This document shows positions 27,574-39,207 of a stretch of DNA of 64,000 nucleotides, one piece after another. Within the stretch, counting starts at the first letter, position 1, and each line of letters opens with the position of its first letter. The position numbers and the translations under genes are program-made. This stretch comes from Desarmillaria ectypa (taxonomy: Eukaryota; Basidiomycota; Agaricomycetes; Agaricales; Physalacriaceae): the NCBI GenBank assembly GCA_030407005.1, contig JAUDYN010000002.1:2232001-2296000 (forward strand). Reading direction: 5' to 3'. The notes under the pieces are model-generated. The model saw only the letters and a program-made list of their open reading frames with translations. It did no database searches and was not told where the DNA came from.

Positions 27574-28430
27574 ATGGCAAACCTAACCATCTTACGCAGC
27601 TACGCAACTAAACTGCCGAGCAGTCTGCCACCCTCTGTTCTCTTCAGCCATACTGACACTACACTCACCATCTACGACGCCTTTCCAAAATCTATCTTCC
27701 ACTTTCTCATCCTCCCACGCGTCCTGACCGATTCGCCACTAGATCTCTCTAGCCTGAAATCACTCCTCAAATGCGACAAGACGCGTGCCAAGGAGGTCGT
27801 GGAGAATCTGAGTGAGACAGCGGCGGCGTTACGAAAGGACATCGAGGTAGAGATGGTCCGGCGGTATGGTTTCAAGTGGGGGATATGGACCGGGTTTCAT
27901 GCCGCGCCTTCGATGGAGTGAGTGCTTGAGTCGGGGCTTACTTTGATTCTTGATGAACTTGGGCGAACACAGGCATCTCCATCTCCATGTTCTCTCTGCA
28001 GACCTCTGCTCACTAAGGATGAAAAATAAGAAACACTACAACACATTTCATCCCAAACTTGGGTTTTTCTTGGATATTGACGAGGTCCTGTCTTGGTTTG
28101 AAGCCGAGCCTTCTTATTTCTCTTCAGTGCGTGCACTTTTCATACCAACCACATCAATTCACTAAACGCATCTAGATGGCCAAATTGGATCCTAAAAAAT
28201 ACGAAGCTCTTTTGAAAGAACCCTTAGAGTGCTGGCGCTGTGGAAGTGAGATGAAGAACATGCCCACCCTGAAGGCGCATCTCCAAGAAGAATGGGACAA
28301 GCAGGCGGCACAAGAGCAAGCCAAACTAGAAAGGAAACGCAAATTTGAGGCTAGGCAACATAAGAACGACGGCGATGAACACCAGGATAAGAAACAGAAA
28401 CCAGAAAACGACGATGTCCATACTCCATGA
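27574..28430 (+). CDS. Aprataxin-like DNA repair hydrolase (HNT3)
   Basis: Removes AMP left on 5' DNA ends by aborted ligation, acting in the nucleus. Residues 1-115 carry the HIT domain start: VLFSHTDTTLTIYDAFPKSI, HFLILPR and FHAAPSMEHLHLHVLSADLC, where HLHLHV is the HIT histidine triad with the nucleophilic middle His. RMKNKKHYNTFHPKLGFFLD follows. The C-terminal zinc finger reads CWRCGSEMKNMPTLKAHLQE, a C2-H type as in aprataxin, and the tail is basic (KRKF, KKQKP). Two introns are canonical, and the one before HLHLH splits the codon for Glu. No FHA domain is present, as in yeast Hnt3. It is convergent with the oxidoreductase, 97 bp apart. Confidence 0.93.
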
Positions 28431-28527
28431 TGAGTCTACTAAAACACTATGTTGTACAAAGAAATGCCTATAAGTTTCTAATGTCTTACAGAACTTGATC
28501 TACAGGTTGTAATCATAAGCTCTTTGC

Positions 28528-30330
28528 TCACTTGGCAGCGGTCGTTGCTGCAGCGCTCGCCTTCAGTTTTTCAGCTCGGGACTTCTCACTGGCACGACGA
28601 ATAGCCCAGGTCAATTCATAAGTCCTGACCGCATCTACAAGGCAAAGCATCAGAACGCTCGAGCTCATGATTGACCGCACTAGACTGACCATCGTACGAG
28701 CTCAATATCTGTGCCGCATCTGGATCCTCTTCGATATCCTCGATGATATCAATCAAGTTGGATACTTCAGAGAAGAAGGGATCATCATCGGGGAAATTAA
28801 TGGTTTGTTCGTGGTCGTCTCCAGGCCTACGTACGTAAAGTACAGGTTGCACATATGGGTTAACAAGCCTAGGATAAAGAACATTGTCAGATATTAGTGC
28901 CCTGGGCAACAGGTAGGTATATACTTACTTGAGAGAGTATCCATCGGCGTACACTTCCAGCTCACAACTGTAGTTCGTACCCTGCAACGCCGCAATGTGA
29001 GTGAAACTACCTACGGCTCCACTGTCGTATTTCCTGTGATACACATGTCCATGTGAGCAACTAGCTCATCATTCATGTCCCCAAAGAGTCTTACCACGTA
29101 GCGGCGGTGACACGAGGTATTCTATTTTCAGGAGCAATCTTACTCTCATCCACTTTCATTGCGGACAGATGTCCTGCATTCTCGTCCCACTCCAATGAGT
29201 GAGCAGAAACAGTAGAGATGTCGACTTCGCCTCCAAAGTAGCGCGAAAGATCACAAAAATGAGTCCCTTGTTCCACGATTGGTCCTGCGCTAATCGACCC
29301 CATATCTTAATGCAAAGGAAACATGACGTGAGCTTACGCCAACTCACCTCTTGGACTTGTCCCACCAATCTGGCTTGGCAATGGCCTCGTATGCACAGGC
29401 GTAACGTGCAATGGTAGCCATGACCGTGAGGTTGTTGTCCTCGATGATCTGTTTCATCATCTGTACTGCCTTGAGGTATCGCAACATGTAACTAGTGACC
29501 GCGTAAGTTGGATTGCAAATTTCTGCGAGCACCCGTACCCAACGGAACAAATGGTTTTGTTGTCACTGATAGTCTTGGCGATGGTAAATGCATCCTCGAT
29601 CTCCGCCTCAGGGCCTGTCGCAATGGGTTTCTCAATGAACATAGCAACGCCAGGGAAATACTTGAGTATCTGCATCTCGATATCGCGACCAGGTTTCAAG
29701 GTCCCACGGAACATGGGGGGACTTCCGACAATGACGGCGCGGGGCCTGTCCTTGGGCGACATGTTCTTGACAAAGTCCTCGAGAGTCTTGAAGACACGGG
29801 TCCCTTGGTATGCAGACACGACGAAGGAGTCGCATTTCTTCTGAAGAACGGCAGTCGCACGTTCAATGGCGGGATCGATAAGGGCTACGACCTTGAGACG
29901 GGGACCCAGTTTGCTGTCAAACGGAACGTGTTGATAAGGGCTGCACGGTCAGTCGGGACGTACTGTTCAAAACGGAAAGAGTGGTTCCAGGGACCCTCGT
30001 CAGAGCCTACATAGAGATAAGAATCAGATAAAGAGGTTTCCGTGCCACGAGCACCAGCAACCTACCAAACATGATGTTACCGGCTCCTATGAAGAGAACA
30101 TTGAAATCATCAGACCCCCCGACATGAATCGCCCTGTTGTTTTGTAAATGAGAGACGATAGCGGATAATTAGACGCGAAAAAATACGGACTTGTCCATGG
30201 GAATGAGCCTCAATGGATCGATGGAGGGACGGCGAGAGCCAGCAGAGTAGTTGGAGCCTCTGCGCTCCGAGCCACGTCGCTCCGAGCCTCGACGTGCGGC
30301 AGTGGGAGAATGAAGAGGAGAAGAAGGCAT
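28528..30330 (-). CDS. Gfo/Idh/MocA family oxidoreductase
   Basis: NAD(P)-dependent dehydrogenase of the glucose-fructose oxidoreductase/inositol dehydrogenase superfamily; the substrate is unknown. The Rossmann motif is FNVLFIGAGNIMFG, followed by SDEGPWNHSFRFEHKLGPRL and KVVALIDP. The catalytic-type EKP motif is in GVAMFIEKPIATGPEAEIED, and the C-terminal sheet domain includes GPIVEQGTHFCDLSRYFGG and AATWKYDSGAVGSFTHIAAL. The N-terminal extension before the Rossmann fold is unusual: it carries three tandem RRGS units plus RRPS. A seeming frame break after FRFE is a normal 50-nt intron (GTACGT to GACAG) that restores HKLGPRL. About seven introns are present. Confidence 0.88.
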
Positions 30331-30549
30331 TGCGAAAGAGATGATGGTGGTTGAGTGACAAGTGGAATTTGACAGAAGTGAGGCGAGGCAGAATATGGGG
30401 TGCCCAAGTCACATGGATGACATCATAGCAGAAATTAAGAAATTAATTACTGCCGTTGTTAAATATTAAATAACAGTTCAAGGTACCGATTCGTGCTAAT
30501 TTCCGTATGTTATTGTACAAATAACGACCAAGTATGAGTCCTTTCTTTC

Positions 30550-31089
30550 TTAGGTAGATGACGGCTCAAGAATATGCTGCTGCTTGTTCCTCTTCTGCGC
30601 CAGCTGCGCTCGTTTCCTCTCTGCTGCCTCCAGACGGTCAGTCATCGCTTTCAGTTCTGCCTTCAGCTTCTCGTTCTCCTCCGCCAGTTTCTGCACGTTT
30701 GACGCTCGCTTCTTCACCTTCTCCTGGTCGACATCAGGACTGTACACCACCAATCATCAGCATCGGACCCATCACCACAGGGTACAGAAAGCAACTCACT
30801 CGCTGGATCCACTGATGATGCTTGATAGGTCAAAGTCCAGGTTCGATGACATTGGAATTTCGGGAAGGAGAGGGGAGGCGGCGAGGGCTTCGGATTCGGT
30901 ATCTGTGCCCAAGTGAATTGATGCTGCATCCTTTTCTGGCATGCCAAATTCTTTCTGATAGGTCGTCGTCGGTGCCATCTCTCGACTACTAAAGCATAAA
31001 GACAGTCAGCCTGAGATGCTCTACATGATGAAAGACGAGAGGGACACCGACGTGGGCAGATCATCTCGAGTATCAAAACGGGAGCTCAT
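30550..31089 (-). CDS. Small coiled-coil protein, unknown function
   Basis: Three exons give about 140 residues. The first part (MSSRFDTRDDLPTSREMAPT, then TTYQKEFGMPEKDAASIHLG) is polar. The middle is acidic and Ser-rich with a hydrophobic pattern (PMSSNLDFDLSSIISGSSES). The C-terminal third is a strongly heptad-like coiled coil: DQEKVKKRASNVQKLAEENE, KLKAELKAMTDRLEAAERKR, AQLAQKRNKQQ. There is no bZIP basic region (no N-x-x-A-A/S-x-x-S/C-R motif), so it is unlikely to be a bZIP factor. Introns have canonical ends. Two overlapping-spaced ACGCGT boxes lie about 110 bp upstream of its start. I do not recognise the family. Confidence 0.65.
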
Positions 31090-31197
31090 TGCAAGGGGCA
31101 GGCAGTCGAGAAAGGTAAGGACGGGTTGGGTCGACAGCGCTGAAGCTGGGTGTTGGTAGTAAAGGCCAATTGAAGAGCTTCATTGGTGTCATTGGTA

Positions 31198-31210
31198 ACG
31201 CGTCACGCGT
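31198..31210. promoter_or_regulatory. Tandem ACGCGT (MCB) boxes in divergent promoter
   Basis: ACGCGT occurs at 31198-31203 and again at 31205-31210, one base apart. ACGCGT is the MluI cell-cycle box bound by MBF for G1/S expression in yeasts. The pair lies in the 153-bp gap between the coiled-coil gene and the PIG-Y-like gene, about 110 bp from the first and 33 bp from the second. CCAAT boxes in both orientations (31167-31195) lie next to it. ACGCGT is not rare in this window; only the tandem placement is notable. Confidence 0.4.
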
Positions 31211-31242
31211 TCGTCACTGATCACTGATCGTCTGATCGCAAG

Positions 31243-31566
31243 TTGTCGACTGTCTCGTTCATGACATTTCCCATCCGTCCTTTTTCGCTAAATGCGCTGA
31301 ACACCGGACACTTGATATTTTTTTTCTCCACCGCCTTCTTTCTCATCGCATCTTACGCTGTGCTCTTCAGCTCATTCCTCCCTTTGACGGGTATCCATGT
31401 AATACATAAACACACCTCAAGGTTACGTGTCTAATATTTTTTCCAGCTAATCGACGCCTTGGCTCTCGACACGCATTACAAGTACTTTGTTGTCTTCCTA
31501 GTGCCGACAAGCGCCTATTTCGTGATTGCCAATTGGGTCGGTTGGCAATATTATCGCAACACTTAA
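31243..31566 (+). CDS. PIG-Y-like small membrane protein of GPI-GlcNAc transferase
   Basis: About 90 residues with two hydrophobic segments (GHLIFFFSTAFFLIASYAVL and YKYFVVFLVPTSAYFVIANW) and an end reading NWVGWQYYRNT. Human PIG-Y and its fungal relatives have the same size, two helices and a W-x-G-x-x-x-(F/Y)R-x-N ending. PIG-Y is a subunit of the ER enzyme that makes GlcNAc-PI, the first step of GPI anchor synthesis. The intron after GIH has a GTAATA donor and CCAG acceptor and joins to LIDALALD. The start may be 31243 (MSTVSF) or 31261 (MTFPIR). Its small size makes the assignment less than certain. Confidence 0.7.
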
Positions 31567-31722
31567 ATGAAGTACGCGCAGTCAACTTAAAAGAATGTTT
31601 ATTATGCCTGATCAAAAAAAAAAAAAACCCTTTCATTTGCAGGGCATATCCCATAATGCATGCGAGAACAAAACATGATGCATGATGTATATATAAAAAT
31701 AAATATGTCAACTAAATATCGC

Positions 31723-34700
31723 TCATGGAGATCGCCTTCCAATAGACTGCTGAACGGAAGCCTTGGTCTTTCTCCGAACATTTTGAAGCTCGAGCCACAG
31801 CCGACTGGGTCCCTCGCTGCCAATACCGCTCACAGTACTAGATGGTGCGGGCGGGAAAGCCGGACTACGTCCACGGCAACCGCTTATCCCAGATTTAGTT
31901 GAACGAGCGGGGCTCGGCTCGCGCGTTCTACTTGATATTCCGGAACGAGCGGGGCTCGTTTCTGATCGCGGTTTGGAAGGAAGTAGACTCCTTCGCACCC
32001 CAAATGGCCTTGGCGGGCTAGGTTCCCGGTCCACGACAGAATCGACGAGTGGCGTCCGACGCGGGAACACATTTCGAAATGGTTGTGAAGGTGCTCCTTC
32101 CGGACGTGACGCCGTCGGTCGACGTGGGGTGTTGCTGGCCGTTGGTAATCGAAGCTGTCGTGCCCGTCTGCACAAATAAAAATTAACCCCCAATCTGGAA
32201 CATGCTTGACTTCCGGTACTCACGCAACTGCTTTTCGGGCAAGCTTTGTACGATGCGCCTGAACCCAGTTATCAAGGAATCTTGCTAGAAAGGGAATGAA
32301 TACAACGCAAATATATTGAATAAAAGCGCACGTACTTAGTGTATTCTTTCTGTCCACCTCGCGAGCTTTCTTAGCACGCGTTGCCCGAGGCATTTCACTA
32401 GTCCAGGTTTTCCAATATTTCGCCTTTATATGACTTGCATGGAATCGAATGGCAGGTAATGACTAATTTTGCATCAAACCAAAAACTGAGGACTACAAAA
32501 ATGCTTTCGCGTACCTTGGTCTTGGCTTTCCATGTGTTAAATACATGACGTAGCGCATTTTGCTGACTTCGAATGAGGAGCTCATATTCCTGGTCATTTG
32601 ATTAGAAAAGTGAACAGAGCTTGGAAGAAAGTGACACTCACAGCTGGCCGAAGTTGGTCGTCTTTGAATTTGTCCCTCCACTTGTCCCATGCCATTTCCA
32701 TAGTGGCGAGCTTAACCTCATCTTCTCGCCGCTGTAAAAGAAGCCTTCTGTGGCGAGCTGCCCGAGCTGCAGCAAGCCATTGATGGAAAATGCGCCGAAT
32801 ATTATCTGTACCGATATCAGTGCCAGAGCTAACTAGAAGTGGATGAAATGAAGGCCACCTTCTCTTTTTACGTCTCGAAAGCTTTCCATGAGACTGAGCT
32901 CCTCGACGTGACGGATACATATTCGCTTCCACTTATTAAATGCAGCCCTTTCCGTGCTGTCAGACCGACGTGTTCATAAAGGAAAAAGGGTGCTCACTGG
33001 AGGATCCCTACTTCATGTCGCTGAGTCACTTCAAGTTCCTGCAGCTTGACGTCGATGACACGGTTGGTCCACTGCGTTAACGCCGATCGAAGGATTCTCT
33101 GCAAAAAGATAAGCCGGTAATAACGCAATGAAGAATGAAGGATGAAAACGAACATGTTGAACACGAGTCTCAAAGAGGGTGCACTCCTTATGGCGCCTGG
33201 CATGCTCAGCCCAAACTGAAGAAAAGATATCAGAATCTCACAGTTGCTAGCATCACCCCCTCGTACCTATAAATAGCTTTCGGAGTTTCTGGACTTTGAA
33301 CGCTTGAAGCTGGCGTTCTCTTTGCTTGTCATGGTACTTCGCTTTCATAGTATTCCAAGCACGCCGCATAACAACGAATTTCTCCATGAGACGCGATTTT
33401 TTCATCATCTTGAGTTGCTCGTGCCATCGAATACGCCATATCAAAAGCATTCGGGAACGAAGATGAGACGAATGATATTGAACTGCGAACAGATGCGAGT
33501 TCTGATGGGTCGACAAAACCTGTCGCCATGTATGGAAGGTTTCGCGAGCCGTAAGTGTTGACTGCGCATAGAATGAAGATGCGATCTCTGGAGGAATATT
33601 AGCTCCAATAGAAAGACCAAACTTCAGACAAACCTTCCCGAGTACGTTGCTTCCGCAGCTGTTGTTTCCATGCTAACCAGGTACTTTTAACTAGTCGCAC
33701 TGTCTTGGCCCTCTCAAGCAAGCGCCCCCTTTCACGGGCTTTCCACACCCTTGTGACAGCGCGAAGAAGGACATCATCCTGCCTAGCAAGATGCTTATCT
33801 GCGCGGCTTTCCATGTGCTACGTTAAAGTGGTCATAAGCTGTTATAAACGCAATAAACTTAAGGCACATACATGTATAGATAGTTGTGTGGCTTTCCATC
33901 GTCGCATGACGTTTTTTACTACAACGAGATTGCGGTATTCCTCCGCTGAATATAGGTCATTCCTGCAGAGAATAGATGGACGAGTTAGACGTGTGCTTTG
34001 TAGGTGCTATAAACTCACATCTGTTTCTGCCAGGTTTTCATGACTTGTCTTTTAACCCTTTGCCCGACTTGTCCCGCAATTACTCTCTCGGCCGCGCGCA
34101 AGTGTGTCATCTGCCGCCAATGAGACCAGCACCTCTCGACAGCATGCTCGGCTCTAGCGTGCTGCATCTCATCGGCGACATCCTCCAGACCGTCAACCGC
34201 AGACAACTTGCCTTTCCAACGTTGAAAGAAGCGGAGAAACAGTCTCTCGTTGAAATGCTGATCGGAAAGATGCGACCTGTACGATTGACGCCATTTAGCC
34301 CAGGCATCTTTCCTCAGCCTTTCTTCTCGTTTAGTACGGACAATCTTCATCTTTGACCGCATTGAATTTCGCCAGTTCTCGTGTTGTTTGCCGACAAGAC
34401 TGCGTCTCCAGCGGGAAAAAACCCACTTCATCTGGCGTTTATCCGCCATTGCATCAGCGGTTTGACACGTCCGCCGGTAAGCAGCCAGGCGGCTGCTCCA
34501 ACGTTGAAGAGTAAGACGCATAACAAGATTGTCGCGGGCGTCTTGGATTTGATCATTTGTAGTCTGCACCTAGATTAGCAAAGAGTAAGATGTTTGATTG
34601 TGCTGGGCTTACCATAATCCATTGAAATCCTTGTTTCCAGACATCCCAACATCGCTCAATGAGCCTAAGCCGGCGGAAAGTGTCCGCCTCCTGTTCGTCA

Positions 34701-35632
34701 CGCAACATGTCAACCTTCTTCCATGGGTCATCTTCACTGATGGTGCTAGCCTTAACGGGTAGAACTGCTGGCTTGCTGTACGGTACCGGCGTAACGCTTT
34801 TGGGTTTGGTCCCGGTTCGAGATAACGGGCTCTGATAATGTTGCCGGTGTATCAAACGATCGTAACCTACAGCGTTATATGCAGGGGGTGTAATCATGTT
34901 ATCGCCGGCCAAATCGGACTCTGAAGATCCGAAGAGGCTGAGGCGGCGTTGGCGAGGTGGTGGCATTAAGTGGGATGGTGGTGGAGATGGAGATGGAGGC
35001 ATTCCCCCAAAGTCAAGACCGAGAGAGTTGGCGGTGATGTCGGACGGTGGTGAAGATTGCTGCCGCCGAGCACGAGCCCGCATCAGGATTGGGTGATGGT
35101 AAACAGCATCTATCGCGTCTTCTTCTGCAGTTTCGTCTTGTTCGGATTCGGATTCGTGAGAATGCAAAGTAGAAGAGTCATCGTCGCGTGGAAGAGGCTT
35201 GGAACGGACGATAGCACGTTCTGGCGGAGGTCGCTGGCGAGTAGGTTGACTACTGTCAGTGCGAGCAGTTGCGGGCTTGCTTTTCTGAACATATCCTTGT
35301 TGCTCCTTGACCATTTCCCATTTGTCAGCCCAGTTTCCGCCCTTCAGGGTACCCAGTTTCAAGAGCTTGCCGTAGTAGACGACCTCGTGAGGATCTAGTC
35401 CTCGCTCCTGTAGGATATCACTGTACGCCTTGAATACAGTGAGGAATGTAGTGGCCGATGAGCCTGCACGGTCGATAATGGCGTCCAACAGATCGACATC
35501 CTCTTGAGATAGACCAGTGAGTTCAGGTACTGGGGGAGCAGAACGCGACGAAGCGAGAGATTGGGAGATGGACTGGGCAAGCTCAGCAGCCTTGGAAGGA
35601 GGAGAAGATCTTGTAGGTCGAAAGGCCGACAT
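31723..35632 (-). CDS. SFI1-like spindle pole body protein
   Basis: Binds centrins through many tryptophan-containing helical repeats and forms the half-bridge of the spindle pole body, controlling its duplication. The N-terminal third (MSAFRPTRSSPPSKAAELAQ) is Ser/Pro-rich and disordered apart from a helical stretch ending YYGKLLKLGTLKGGNWADKW. From about 34700 downward the protein is a string of repeats of about 30 residues with a core such as LxxWxxxxR: RCWDVWKQGFQW, LQRWSSRLAAYR, FSRWRRSLVGK, WAKWRQSYRSH, FQRWKGKLSAV, CWSHWRQMTHLRA, TWLAWKQQLRKQR, NKWKRICIRHV, FNTWKAKTKT. The C-terminus is Ser/Pro/Arg-rich with repeated SPARS units. It is interrupted by about ten short introns. The start at 35632 was chosen because upstream in-frame codons lie in the probable promoter. 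Confidence 0.88.
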
Positions 35633-35902
35633 GGCAGCGAGGCAAGGACATACGATAACAATCGCCTTTGCTGGCACTGACGAAGTGGACAGCAAGTATG
35701 TAACAACAATATCCCTCGTGGGGCATCCTTGTTTAGGGCAACGTGACATAAGCGTGACCGTAAGCGCGCTGTAAGGGCCATGCCCGATCAAGGTCCGCAA
35801 GTAAGTTAAAATTTCAAGTCTCATTAAATTTCTCCATTAAGAAACGATGGTGAGGGTCGGTGGTACTACAATGTTGTACATGATACATGATGCGAAAAAG
35901 AA

Positions 35903-37327
35903 TCAGAAGTATACGGGTAGTGCCGCAGATGCCTGGGACTCTGTCGGACAGTATGGACATTTCACTCGTCTATACGTGTAACAGAAGCTTGAGAAACGAA
36001 GTCAGGAATGCAAAGACCCACTCACCCTCCGGGTTTACTCAGTTTCTGTAAGCTGTCTCCAGCTATAACATGACCACATGCCATCATCACCGGGGGATTT
36101 GATTCAGTGGACTGTTCCTTGGAGACTGGGCATGTGAAGATTGAATGGTATCTGTTCTCTGAGGGAACAGGTATTTCAATCTGTTTGATAGTTAAAAGGT
36201 ACGCTGCGGTCAAAACAGGTATTATATACACATACCGGTAACTCATCCGCTTGGCTCCATTCACTCTTTCGCTCCCGCATTACGCGTTTTCCTTTTTCTA
36301 TCTTTGCCAGGGCACCACCTCCACCGATTTCCGTTACCACCTTAAGCGGTACCTGTTTACTCATCCCTAAACTGGCACAGTATTCCTTAGCGAAGAGGGG
36401 TTCCAGGTCCCAGTGCAACGAGGGCGATGCCAAATCAGCATATGGAGAGGTCTTTAGACGGGACAACGGCAGGAATGCGAGGCAGGCCATCAGGCGCTTG
36501 AATTCATCTTCGTGATGATCATAAAACATTCGCATTGAAGAGTTTGCATATTCGAGGGCTGGACGTGCGTCTGGGGGGTGTGAAGATAATAGAAGTCGAA
36601 CATATTGAGAACGATGTAGATAGAACTCTAGAGGAGATGCCCGTGATTTCAGAAACTTCCGGTTTTCTCTCGCCCATCTTGGATATAATCAGCACATGGA
36701 TTGATGGGGAACGACATGAACCATACTGGAGTGCCGGACCCGTGTCTTGATCCTTCAGGGCCTGCAGAATCCTATGAAGGTCGATGAATTGCTCTCGCAA
36801 AACACTCGGAATATCTGTGTTGGATTCCTATCATTTTATCTTCAATACAATGCAGAAGACGAACGAGTCCCAAGCTTACCTCTAGAAGTGTCTGGGCCGT
36901 GTCAAACTGGCCTGTGCGTAGGAAGTGTAGGACTACGGTTCGCTCCAGTGCAGCAACGGACTCTTCAGATGTGAAGAGATTTGGATAAGAAGGTAATGTA
37001 CTAGTGAATTTCTTCCGAAGACTGAGCATTCTTTCGGCGACTGAGACCGACCACGCGTACCTTTTCCAGGGCTTTTCCAAGGCGAGACATTGAGGAATAA
37101 ATCTCCTTCTGTCGTTCATCGATGTCCTTTTTCCTTGTCTCCACAGTACGCGATAAGTTGATGCGGGCATCCTCAGATAAGACACCTTCTATGCAAAGTT
37201 GTCTGGCAGCATGAAGGGAATCGAGAAGTGAGTCCAATGAGTCAGAAATGGAGGCAGATTTCGCCTTGGCTGAGGAGTCGCCAGTCAGCTTTTCCAGTTT
37301 GGTGAGTTCCTTTAAAGCAGCTTCCAT
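35903..37327 (-). CDS. GID2/RMD5-like E3 ubiquitin ligase subunit
   Basis: RING-type subunit of the GID/CTLH ubiquitin ligase, which in yeast degrades gluconeogenic enzymes when glucose returns. The N-terminal coiled coil ([20 protein letters not shown]) is followed by a LisH-like segment ([20 protein letters not shown]), a CTLH region ([19 protein letters not shown]) and [18 protein letters not shown]. The degenerate RING at the end reads [20 protein letters not shown], then [15 protein letters not shown] and VKCPYCPTE, the incomplete-RING pattern of RMND5. An in-frame ATG upstream (37414 or 37444) is possible. It is divergent from NSA1 across 162 bp. Confidence 0.9.
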
Positions 37328-37489
37328 TTCCTCCGCGATGAATAGAATAGAATGTCGATGACGCAGGACAAGAACGGCAGGCGACCTAGGGAGGCTATGC
37401 CGCAGTCGGTTCATCGATCCGATCACGTGAATGCTTTCGATCAAATTTCTCCAAATTTCTTCAAAAATGTTGCTTTTCTACTTTCAACC

Positions 37490-38984
37490 ATGCCTCGCTT
37501 CGTCACTGGTGATTCCTTAGGAAACATCAAGTCTTTGGCATACTCTGTTTCTGGAAAAAAGACAGAGTCGACCGTGCTCTCTGAGGGCCCCAAAAAGTCT
37601 GAAGAAAAGCCCAACCCTATCCAAGCTTTGGCCGTCGACTACAAGCCAGAATCAACTATGGTATATACCTTGTTTGCATTTTGAATTCCTCTAGGATCTC
37701 ATAATAACTGCTCAAGAAAAGGTTGCTGCTGCTTATGGAGATGGCTCTGCTTCCACATACCTCCTAGAGGATTACATTCTTACCCCATTGCACCACTGGA
37801 AGGAAAACCGTCTGAAAGTGAATCAAAAATATGTTGGATTGTCTATAGCGCCCCAGTTCGTCCATTTTCCTTGTTCCAGGATCTTACTTGACGTGCTACA
37901 GAGGAATATTCACCTGCACGTCAAATGGAGCCCTGAGAATGACCCCGCAATCTAGCGCAGAAACAGAAGCTCATGCCGAACCGCGAACTGCACTTCTCCC
38001 TACACGACTCCATTCATGGAAATTAGCGGCGGACCAAGAAATCTTTGCTTATGGCGGTGACGAGGTTGACCTATCATTATGGAATACCGAACAAGCGTTC
38101 CAGCAACCTGCAGCGCTTTCCATTGCAGATGCTATGTATAAAAAGAGGAAACGCAATACTGATCTCCTCCCTGGTGAAATATGGCGAGCCAAAAATGTGA
38201 GTCGCACTAATTCTCCCCACAATCTTAGATTTATTGTTTCTCATCCAGGTCTCCAATGATTCGCTTAGTCTGCGGCAGCCCATACGAGTCACCTCCCTGG
38301 CATATTTATCTACAGGATCCCCGCATCATTTATTGGTCGGAACTCAGCTTGGGCATCTGAGAAGGTACGACACACGAGCGGCCCGTCGGCCTGTGGCCGA
38401 TTGGACAGGCATAGTTAAAGTCGGAGGTGTGCAAACAGTGGAAAAAGGGTTTTCAGACCAGTCCGTTTTTGAATCTCTTCTTTATTGCAGTTCTCTTACT
38501 TCTCATCATCAGTGAGGCTTTCGTTAGCGATAACGGGAATAGCATGTTTTCGGTCGATCTTCGCACAGGCCGCGTGCTTTACGGTTATCATGGTCAGTGT
38601 CGCGTTCCAGCCAAGACTAGGTAACTGTTTATCACCGGTAATACAGGGATGTCAGGTGCAGTTTCATCAATGGCGCCCTCACCTACTGTACTAGCATCAA
38701 CATCCTTGGACCGATATTTTCGATTGCACAGCACCGCACCGCCGCCTTCTGAAATTGGCCAAAACTCTGAGGAAAGAGGACAGATTTTGGACAAGGTTTA
38801 TTCGAAAAGTATACCCACTGTTATTGTTTGGGATGGAGACACGGCCGCCGCGTCAATGGCTGATGCATCTGCTAGCAATGAAGATGATGCTGTCTGGAAT
38901 GCCATGGAAAACATCGGTGAACGTAATGACGATAGTGACAGTGAACTCAACGATACAAGGCGGCGAAAAGCATCACGCAAGTGA
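37490..38984 (+). CDS. Ribosome biogenesis protein NSA1/WDR74-like
   Basis: Nucleolar WD-repeat protein of early 60S pre-ribosomes, found with Rpf1, Mak16 and Rrp1 in yeast and released by the AAA ATPase Rix7. The start MPRFVTGDSLGNIKSL is typical. Diagnostic blocks are FAYGGDEVDLSLWNTE, LLPGEIWRAKNVSNDSLSLR, PIRVTSLAYLSTGSPHHLLV, GTQLGHLRRYDTRAARRPVA and SPTVLASTSLDRYFRLH, the last being a clear WD-like strand set. The tail is acidic then basic (NDTRRRKASRK), as in other nucleolar factors. About five short introns. Confidence 0.9.
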
Positions 38985-39207
38985 AGCGTGTACTTACTAC
39001 ACCGTGTATAGAGCATCTGTAGATCGTCGATTTCAGTACATCATGTGGCTCATTCCCAAGAGTTTTTCCCCTTTCAAGGAAATGCTAGCATTCAGCCAAA
39101 AGTCGAGCTCAAAGAATCGGTAGTGATTTTTTCTTGCTGAACCAGGGGAATGCCATTGTGACAGGCCCATAAATAAATTAGCCGGAAGATCAGAAACGCA
39201 ACAACTT

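Noticed and set aside
29952..29974. A 23-nt ultra-short intron (GTACGT to GCAG) in the oxidoreductase gene
   Set aside because: Extending the intron to the next acceptor (TTTGACAG) gives a normal 50-nt intron and the family sequence FRFEHKLGPRL, so no ultra-short intron is needed.
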